Positions 1 to 4,159 of a DNA stretch of 10,737 bases are shown in pieces. A program made the position numbers and the translations under genes. The stretch is taken from contig JAQVOV010000046.1 of NCBI GenBank assembly GCA_028702395.1, positions 1 to 10,737 of the forward strand, given 5' to 3'. This stretch comes from Candidatus Omnitrophota bacterium. GTDB lineage: Bacteria; Omnitrophota; Gorgyraeia; JABMRN01. Positions within the stretch are counted from its first letter, which is position 1, and the number at the start of each line of letters is the position of its first letter. Below the pieces are notes generated by a model. That model made no database searches. It worked only from the letters and a program-made list of their open reading frames with translations, and had not been told where the DNA came from.

Positions 1-1021
1 ATCCAAGATCGTTCACTGCATCTAACTCTTCTTTATGAGAAACTAAAACTCCTTCATCAGTACTGACAACAACTATATGTTTTAGCCCTATTACTGATAT
101 TTTCTTGTTATCAAATCCATAAACTGAGATATTTTCACAATTAACTGTTTTAATATTCCCGAACTCTATGTTCTTTTTTGCGTTTTTTATATGTGTTTTT
201 TCTATGGTTTTCCATGTGCCAAGATCAGACCACTTAAACTCTGCACTTGCACAATATAGCTTCTCGTATTTTTCCATTATCTGATAGTCAACCGAAACAT
301 TATCCATTTCCCTGTAAGCTTTTTCAAGGTTCTTTTTGTTTTTCTTTATGAGCATAAGCTTCTCATGCAACTTAGGGGCATGTTTTTTTATTGCTTCTAT
401 CATAGTTGATGTCTTGAAAACATATATACCTGCATTCCATAACATATTATTTTTCCTGAAATATTTCTTGGCTGTTTGCAAATTTGGTTTCTCAACAAAT
501 CTTTTAACCTTTTGTATCTTCTGGCCTCTGGCCTCTGACATCTGATTACCTATCTCTATATAGCCATAATCAACTGATGGATGATCAGGTTTTACTCCAA
601 TACAAACAATTGCATCATTGTTTTCATTAACAAATTTTATAGTTTTTTCCATTGTACTTTTAAAAGGTTTATTACTGTCAATGTAAGCATCTGAAGGGAA
701 AACTGTCATAATGCTATCTTGCGGAAGACTTATAGCAGCTAGACCTATTGCACTTGCAGTATTCCTTCCAAAAGGTTCTATTATAATATTGTTTTTTGTT
801 ACCTTTTTTACAGTTTTATTTAAGATATTTATCTGCTCTTTATCTATAACAAATCTTATTTTTGAAAAAGGGGTTATTTTCTCTAACCTTTCGATAGTCT
901 GAACTATCATAGGAGGGGTCTTTCCCATATAATTAAATGATTTTGAAGCTCCTTTTTTAGAAAGCGGCCATAATCTTTTACCTTTTCCTCCAACCATAAC
1001 AACAGCGTATACATCCTTCAT
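1..1021 (-). CDS. manC: Mannose-1-phosphate guanylyltransferase, 3' end cut by window edge
   Basis: Predicted cytosolic enzyme making GDP-mannose from mannose 1-phosphate and GTP. I translated 340 residues from the ATG at 1021; the frame is still open at base 2, so only a short C-terminal part should be missing. Visible motifs: nucleotide-binding GGKGKRLWPLS (residues 11-21), EPFGRNTASAIG (82-93), FPSDAYI (108-114), FVEKP (175-179), LWNAGIYVF (194-202) and WSDLGTW (264-270), in the order of the ManC/GMP family. AAAGGAG lies 6 nt before the ATG, which fixes the start. Odd points: the usual P-A-D-H in the fourth motif reads P-S-D-A, and the usual PKQF after the first motif reads SKSF. Residues 159-168 are encoded by four 7-nt repeats. 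The isomerase that often forms the C-terminal half of ManC is a separate gene upstream (1429-1800). Family assignment is firm; activity is inferred. Confidence 0.9.
   Translation of the reverse strand, partial: MKDVYAVVMVGGKGKRLWPLSKKGASKSFNYMGKTPPMIVQTIERLEKITPFSKIRFVIDKEQINILNKTVKKVTKNNIIIEPFGRNTASAIGLAAISLPQDSIMTVFPSDAYIDSNKPFKSTMEKTIKFVNENNDAIVCIGVKPDHPSVDYGYIEIGNQMSEARGQKIQKVKRFVEKPNLQTAKKYFRKNNMLWNAGIYVFKTSTMIEAIKKHAPKLHEKLMLIKKNKKNLEKAYREMDNVSVDYQIMEKYEKLYCASAEFKWSDLGTWKTIEKTHIKNAKKNIEFGNIKTVNCENISVYGFDNKKISVIGLKHIVVVSTDEGVLVSHKEELDAVNDLG
518..545. repeat. Four in-frame heptad repeats inside manC (CTTCTGG type)
   Basis: Four consecutive 7-nt units read CTTCTGG, CCTCTGG, CCTCTGA, CATCTGA on the plus strand. 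They encode NQMSEARGQK, residues 159-168 of the guanylyltransferase, between the strand GYIEIG and the segment KVKRFVEKP. The same unit is repeated at the end of the GT2 gene (4164-4198). The reading frame stays open through it. A gain or loss of one unit would shift the frame. Confidence 0.85.
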
Positions 1022-1040
1022 TTTGCTCTCCTTTGTATTT

Positions 1041-1089
1041 CGTTAATCGTAAACCGTTAAACGTTAGACGTCAGACGTTAAGCGTAACT
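1041..1089. repeat. Seven heptad repeats, consensus CGTTAAA
   Basis: Seven consecutive 7-nt units in unbroken phase, each beginning CGT (for example CGTTAAT, CGTAAAC, CGTTAAA, CGTTAGA). The tract ends 7 nt from the manC Shine-Dalgarno sequence, so it probably lies in the manC 5' leader or promoter region. Units are degenerate after the first three bases, but the period is exact. Confidence 0.9.
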
Positions 1090-1106
1090 TTTCATCTTTT
1101 TTACTT

Positions 1107-1154
1107 GTCATCCCGGTTTTGCCAGCTATCAAGCTGGCAAATACCGGGATCTAG
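1107..1154. repeat. REP-like hairpin, GTCATCCCGG...CCGGGATCTAG
   Basis: Outer arms TCCCGGT (1111-1117) and ACCGGGA (1143-1149) enclose inner arms TTGCCAGCT (1119-1127) and AGCTGGCAA (1132-1140) around the loop ATCA. The ends GTCAT and ATCTAG resemble the GTCATTCCCG...CGGGAATCCAG palindromes dispersed in many bacterial genomes. No T-run follows on either strand, so it does not look like a terminator. Confidence 0.75.
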
Positions 1155-1160
1155 TCTCTA

Positions 1161-1176
1161 TTTAGGACGTTCCATA
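1161..1176. repeat. Copy A of recurrent GGACGTTCCA element
   Basis: TTTAGGACGTTCCATA follows the REP-like hairpin. It matches copies at 1277-1291 (TTCAGGACGTTCCAC), 1327-1342 (diverged, ATCCAGGACCATCCAC) and 1991-2005 (TTCAGAACGTTCCAC). Copies at 1277, 1327 and 1991 are followed within about 3 nt by a heptad tract; here the following T-rich stretch (1177-1195) is only weakly heptad-like. Confidence 0.65.
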
Positions 1177-1196
1177 CTTTTATTTTTTTTATTAAA

Positions 1197-1221
1197 GGAA
1201 CAGGCAGGCCTGTTCCCTACA
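1197..1221. repeat. Palindrome with CCCTACA flank, core GGAACAGG/CCTGTTCC
   Basis: GGAACAGG (1197-1204) and CCTGTTCC (1209-1216) form an 8-bp stem around CAGG, followed by CTACA. The flank matches the palindromes at 1244-1268 and 1951-1982 while the stem differs, so it is a variable-core member of one family. Confidence 0.7.
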
Positions 1222-1243
1222 TCCGTATTGTTTTCTTTCTCTT

Positions 1244-1268
1244 AGGGCGCGGAAACCGCGCCCCTACA
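1244..1268. repeat. Palindrome with CCCCTACA flank, core GGGCGCGG/CCGCGCCC
   Basis: GGGCGCGG (1245-1252) pairs with CCGCGCCC (1256-1263) around AAA, followed by CTACA. The sequence that follows to 1291, ending in the GGACGTTCCA element, is closely similar to 1975-2005 after the third palindrome, so palindrome and element recur as a unit. Confidence 0.75.
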
Positions 1269-1291
1269 AAACCTCATTCAGGACGTTCCAC

Positions 1292-1326
1292 TAGCTCGTT
1301 GCGCGCAGCTCGGTGCTCGTGTCTCA
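1292..1326. repeat. Five GC-rich heptad repeats, NNGCTCG type
   Basis: Units TAGCTCG, TTGCGCG, CAGCTCG, GTGCTCG, TGTCTCA follow each other in exact 7-nt phase directly after copy B of the GGACGTTCCA element (1277-1291). The last unit is degenerate. Its GC content stands out from the surrounding DNA. Confidence 0.75.
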
Positions 1327-1388
1327 ATCCAGGACCATCCACACTTTTACCTTTTTACTTTTTCCTTTTTACTTATATACCCTATCAA
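1327..1388. repeat. Imperfect direct repeat of 1991-2050
   Basis: This copy holds a diverged GGACGTTCCA element (1327-1342), a CTTTTTA heptad tract, then CTTATATACCCTATCA. The segment at 1991-2050 has the same order: TTCAGAACGTTCCAC, CCTTTTA heptads, then CTTATAACTCCCTATCA. Both lie just after a minus-strand gene: here 40 nt beyond the cupin stop, there running into the GT9 stop. A common origin is my inference. Confidence 0.65.
1344..1378. repeat. Five pyrimidine-rich heptad repeats, CTTTTTA type
   Basis: Units CTTTTAC, CTTTTTA, CTTTTTC, CTTTTTA, CTTATAT follow in exact 7-nt phase. Bases 1358-1375 are the reverse complement of 1825-1842 with one mismatch, so inverted copies flank the cupin gene. 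Confidence 0.85.
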
Positions 1389-1403
1389 CTCCATTCATAC
1401 CCT

Positions 1404-1438
1404 ACGCATAACACACAACGCAAAACGGCTAACGGCTT
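1404..1438. repeat. Five heptad repeats, ACGCAAA/ACGGCTT type, overlapping the cupin gene end
   Basis: Units ACGCATA, ACACACA, ACGCAAA, ACGGCTA, ACGGCTT run in exact phase. The last two overlap the 3' end of the minus-strand cupin gene and contain its last two codons and its TAG stop. Confidence 0.85.
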
Positions 1439-1800
1439 TCTTCAATCCGTTCTATATCATCTTCCCCAAAATAATCCCCTGTTTGTATTTCAATGAACAC
1501 AAGGTCATCTTGTCCATAATTACTTATTCTATGTATTGTATTCCTTGGGATATCAATTGAATCACCTTTTTCCATTATTTGATCCTGTCCTGCTGATTTG
1601 ACAATTGCTTTACCTTTTTGTATGAACCAATGTTCTTCTCTTAGGTTATGTCTTTGCAGACTTATACTTGCGTTCGGCTTTACAATAACTTTTTTCACCT
1701 TAAAATCAATTTCATTTGCAAGTACAACGTAATTTCCCCACGGCCTTTCACCAAAAGATACTAAGTATTCTTTTTGTGTTTCCATATAGTTTTTATCCAT
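1429..1800 (-). CDS. Small cupin, type II mannose-6-phosphate isomerase-like
   Basis: A 123-residue single-domain cupin matching the phosphomannose isomerase half of bifunctional ManC/AlgA proteins, predicted to interconvert fructose 6-phosphate and mannose 6-phosphate in the cytosol. Visible family motifs: RPWGNY (19-24), SLQRHNLREEHW (47-58) with likely metal ligands Q49, H51 and E56, a glycine turn at 80 (KGDSIDIP), H90 in IPRNTIHR, and IQTGDYFGEDDIER (105-118). The ATG at 1800 has AGGAG 7 nt upstream, the same AAAGGAGAG leader as manC; the Met at residue 6 is a less likely start. It lies 407 bp upstream of manC in the transcription direction. The last two codons and the TAG stop fall in a heptad repeat, so the native C-terminus may have been replaced. 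It could be a non-isomerase sugar-binding cupin, but the motif set argues for isomerase. Confidence 0.85.
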   Translation of the reverse strand: MDKNYMETQKEYLVSFGERPWGNYVVLANEIDFKVKKVIVKPNASISLQRHNLREEHWFIQKGKAIVKSAGQDQIMEKGDSIDIPRNTIHRISNYGQDDLVFIEIQTGDYFGEDDIERIEESR

Positions 1801-1824
1801 GTTTTCTCTCCTTTATAAGAACTC

Positions 1825-1842
1825 TAAGTAAAAAGGCAAAAG
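1825..1842 (-). repeat. Inverted copy of an 18-nt heptad-derived sequence
   Basis: TAAGTAAAAAGGCAAAAG is matched 17/18 by the reverse complements of 1358-1375 and of 2021-2038. It therefore makes inverted pairs with both: one pair flanks the cupin gene, the other flanks the rest of the spacer upstream of it. It overlaps three heptad units GTAAAAA, GGCAAAA, GTAAAAA (1828-1848). Confidence 0.75.
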
Positions 1843-1856
1843 TAAAAAGTCTGCCT

Positions 1857-1908
1857 CACCATCTTTGATAGTGGCGAGATCTCGTCAAAATTTTTTAAAA
1901 TTTTGACG
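1857..1908. repeat. Two adjacent inverted repeats in the cupin leader
   Basis: CACCATC (1857-1863) and GATAGTG (1867-1873) form a short hairpin with one mismatch. Next to it, CGTCAAAATTTT (1883-1894) and AAAATTTTGACG (1897-1908) are a perfect 12-bp inverted repeat separated by TT. They lie 57-108 nt upstream of the cupin ATG. No T-run follows in either direction. They could be part of a small non-coding mobile element or a structured leader; neither is shown by the sequence alone. Confidence 0.6.
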
Positions 1909-1950
1909 GATAAAAAATCTGTTATCATTGTGGAATCTTTTGTTTTTTCG

Positions 1951-1982
1951 TTGTAGGGGCGTATTGCAATACGCCCCTACAA
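1951..1982. repeat. Perfect 32-bp palindrome, TTGTAGGGGCG core TATTGCAATA
   Basis: Both 16-nt arms are exact reverse complements with no spacer, centred between 1966 and 1967. The GTAGGGGCG...CGCCCCTAC frame is the same as in the palindrome at 1244-1268, with a different centre. A-rich sequence follows on both transcribed strands, which argues against a terminator. Confidence 0.85.
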
Positions 1983-1990
1983 AAACTTCT

Positions 1991-2050
1991 TTCAGAACGT
2001 TCCACCCTTTTTCCTTTTACCTTTTACCTTTTTACTTATAACTCCCTATC
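1991..2050. repeat. GGACGTTCCA-like element plus heptads; direct repeat of 1327-1388
   Basis: TTCAGAACGTTCCAC (1991-2005) is followed by heptads CCTTTTT, CCTTTTA, CCTTTTA, CCTTTTT, ACTTATA (2006-2040) in exact phase. The tract begins 8 nt beyond the stop codon of the GT9 gene at 2049. Bases 2021-2038 are the inverted match of 1825-1842. Confidence 0.75.
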
Positions 2051-3125
2051 ATCCCAACTTTTCATACATCCCACAAACAGCATTAAAAACCTTATCAACC
2101 TCTATATCCTTTATACACCCATAAGTGCTGCATTCTTTCAACCTAAAGTTCTTATAACAAGGTCTACACGATATCTCCGATGTAATTATCATATGATCTT
2201 CCAATTTGAATGGCCCATATACTTTTTCATCTACAGGTCCAAAAATTGAAACAACCTTAGCTTTAACACCTACTGCCATATGCATTGGTCCACCATCATT
2301 ACATATTACAAAAAAAGCCATTTTTAGTAAAGCAAGAAACTCAGGCAACGTTGTTTTACCTGCCATATTTATAACGTTACCTTTTATTCCGGCTAATATC
2401 TCGTCGGCAATACAAATTTCGTTTTTATTACCGAAAACCACAATGCTTGCATTATATTTTTGAATTATTTTATCTATTAGTTTGGAATACTTTTCAACAG
2501 GCCATTGCCTGGATGCTGCATCTTTGCCCCATGTAGTACCTCCACCAGGACATACTGCAATAAATCTTTCATTTGAGAATGTTTTTTCTGACCATTGCTT
2601 TGCCCAATCATCCATTTGTTTTGACAAAAACAATTCCACTTTTCCATCCTGCGAATCTATACCTAAAAATTTTAATAGGTCCAAATAATATAATGCGACA
2701 TTTTTATCATTAAAACCATCCAGCTTTATCTTGGATGTTAAAAACCTTCCTCTATTCTTATAATTCAATCCTATTCTTTTTCTTATTCCTGATAACATCA
2801 TGAATAAAGATGCCTGGTGATTCAATGTCATATCTACCATAACATCAAATTTTAATTTTCGTATTTTATTTGAAAAAGAAATAAGCTCTTTAAAAAGACC
2901 AAAAGGATGTTTTTTGAAAAGCTCCCGCAGATCATCTTTTTCATAAATAAATATATCTGCCAAATATGGATCATTCTCCAGTAAAAACTTTGTTCGCTTA
3001 TTACAAACATAATATAACGTTGCATTTGGATATTTCTTATGTATTTCTCTTATAACCGGCGTAGAAAAAATAACATCGCCTATACCAAACGGATTAAAGA
3101 TCAATATCTTCATAGACTCTTTCAT
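2049..3125 (-). CDS. GT9 glycosyltransferase (heptosyltransferase-like), copy 2
   Basis: A 358-residue GT-B enzyme of family GT9, the heptosyltransferase family that moves ADP-heptose onto the lipopolysaccharide inner core on the cytosolic membrane face. Evidence: the N-terminal MKILIFNPFGIGDVIFSTP (5-23) with GIGD, the donor-site region CPGGGTTWGKDAASRQWP (192-209), and CNDGGPMHMA (275-284), whose D-x-G-P-x-H signature is diagnostic. A C-terminal cysteine cluster, C320, C323, C332 and C337, occurs in a subset of this family. The start at 3125 shares its A with the TGA of the preceding GT9 gene and has GAGGTGA about 8 nt upstream, so translation is probably coupled; Met5 is a weaker alternative. 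It ends 8 nt from a heptad tract. Donor and acceptor cannot be fixed from sequence; heptose or another sugar is possible. Confidence 0.9.
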   Translation of the reverse strand: MKESMKILIFNPFGIGDVIFSTPVIREIHKKYPNATLYYVCNKRTKFLLENDPYLADIFIYEKDDLRELFKKHPFGLFKELISFSNKIRKLKFDVMVDMTLNHQASLFMMLSGIRKRIGLNYKNRGRFLTSKIKLDGFNDKNVALYYLDLLKFLGIDSQDGKVELFLSKQMDDWAKQWSEKTFSNERFIAVCPGGGTTWGKDAASRQWPVEKYSKLIDKIIQKYNASIVVFGNKNEICIADEILAGIKGNVINMAGKTTLPEFLALLKMAFFVICNDGGPMHMAVGVKAKVVSIFGPVDEKVYGPFKLEDHMIITSEISCRPCYKNFRLKECSTYGCIKDIEVDKVFNAVCGMYEKLG

Positions 3126-4078
3126 CAGGCAATCACCTCTTCAACTGCATCTACAATATGCTCAACTGTTATATTATCAGCCTTATCATAAAACTGCTTA
3201 CATTTAGCATATCCTGGATATACCCCCCAACGGATAGGATTCGAACCTAAAGCATCTTTTATGAAAATACCTACAACTGGTGTTTTTTGCATCCATGCAA
3301 TATGATATGGTCCTGAATCCAAAGATATAAGACAATCAGCTCCTTTTAAAACAGCACAAAGTTGCGACAAAGAAGTTTTGCCTATAAGATCAATAAACCC
3401 ATCGCTTTCATTAAAAACACTATTTATCTTGTTATCCCTCTTTTCACCTATCAAAACTATTTCATATCCCTTATTTTTTAATGAATTACATACCTCATGG
3501 AACTGTTGTATAGGCCATTCTTTAATGGGATTGGACGTTGTTAAATGTACTGCTACTTTAGTTTTTTTATTATGGGTATTTTTCAGATCGCTGCTATTAC
3601 TATGTACATGCTCAGATGTAAACTGAATGTTCCCATCCCACTTCCTATCACAGAACAAATATGCCAGATCAAGATTGCAATCTATTTGATGTCTGTCACC
3701 TTTACTCGAAATATCCTTTGTTTTTTTATTCAAATAAAATCCGGATTTCTTATTGTATCCCACCCTAAGCGGTATACCTGAAAACCATGTTATAAAATGA
3801 AAAAACTTGTCAGGATTTGAGATCACTGCAACATCAAATTTATACGCTTTAAGCATCTTGAATATCTTAACCTTTGCTGAAAAAGTCTTACGGTCTTTTT
3901 CAGAGATATATTCAAGATCATCAATATCCGAACAATCTTCAAGCAACCCCTTATTGGAGATATTGGATAACAGAGTTATCTTTGACTGGGGATAATTTTG
4001 TTTTATACATCTTATCATAGGCAAAGTCATTAAAAGATCCCCGAGCCTGTCTGTACGAACAATTAAGATGTTTTTCAT
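3125..4078 (-). CDS. GT9 glycosyltransferase (heptosyltransferase-like), copy 1
   Basis: A 317-residue GT9 family protein, shorter than and clearly diverged from the one it precedes. It begins MKNILIVRTDRLGDLLMTLP (1-20), has the interdomain strand VAVHLTTSNPIKEWP (175-189), and carries the donor-site signature SLDSGPYHIA (252-261; D254, H259). No cysteine cluster is present at the C-terminus. Upstream Shine-Dalgarno sequence is weak. An 81-nt spacer full of 7-nt repeats separates it from the GT2 gene; its stop overlaps the next start by one base. The tandem pair would fit two successive heptosyl or related additions in the lipopolysaccharide core. The transferred sugar is not readable from the sequence. 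Confidence 0.88.
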   Translation of the reverse strand: MKNILIVRTDRLGDLLMTLPMIRCIKQNYPQSKITLLSNISNKGLLEDCSDIDDLEYISEKDRKTFSAKVKIFKMLKAYKFDVAVISNPDKFFHFITWFSGIPLRVGYNKKSGFYLNKKTKDISSKGDRHQIDCNLDLAYLFCDRKWDGNIQFTSEHVHSNSSDLKNTHNKKTKVAVHLTTSNPIKEWPIQQFHEVCNSLKNKGYEIVLIGEKRDNKINSVFNESDGFIDLIGKTSLSQLCAVLKGADCLISLDSGPYHIAWMQKTPVVGIFIKDALGSNPIRWGVYPGYAKCKQFYDKADNITVEHIVDAVEEVIA

Positions 4079-4104
4079 TTGTACTCACGTGTATTCTTTT
4101 GTTG

Positions 4105-4146
4105 TGCGTTATGCGTTTCTGCATATGCTTAACATAACTCTAAACT
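4105..4146. repeat. Degenerate heptad repeats between the GT2 and GT9 genes
   Basis: Six units in 7-nt phase: TGCGTTA, TGCGTTT, CTGCATA, TGCTTAA, CATAACT, CTAAACT. The first are close to the ACGCAAA-type units at 1404-1438 read on the other strand. Agreement is weaker than in the other tracts after the second unit. Confidence 0.55.
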
Positions 4147-4159
4147 CAGATAGCCCCAG

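Larger units (their letters stand above)
1022..1428. other. 407-bp spacer made of a mosaic of repeats
   Basis: No convincing gene lies here; short open frames on the plus strand are made of repeat sequence and match no family I recognise. From left to right it holds the manC ribosome binding site (1028-1034), a CGTTAAA-type heptad tract, a REP-like hairpin, two variable-core palindromes, three copies of a GGACGTTCCA-like element (1161-1176, 1277-1291, 1327-1342) and three more heptad tracts. The stretch 1245-1320 is markedly GC-rich against its AT-rich surroundings. No canonical intrinsic terminator was found. Confidence 0.75.

Noticed and set aside
1041..1438. Possible CRISPR array
   Set aside because: Units are 7 nt with no spacers between them and the palindromes are not regularly spaced; no cas gene is present.
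1033..1496. Plus-strand open frames of 65-70 codons in the repeat-rich spacer
   Set aside because: They consist of heptads and palindromes, have no good ribosome binding sites, match no family and overlap the cupin gene end.
1801..1960. A sigma-70-type promoter for the cupin gene
   Set aside because: TTGACG-like and TATAA-like strings exist but not with acceptable spacing and position, so a call would be guesswork.
1197..1982. The palindromes as intrinsic terminators
   Set aside because: None is followed by a T-run on the transcribed strand; on the minus strand the bases after the stems are A-rich.
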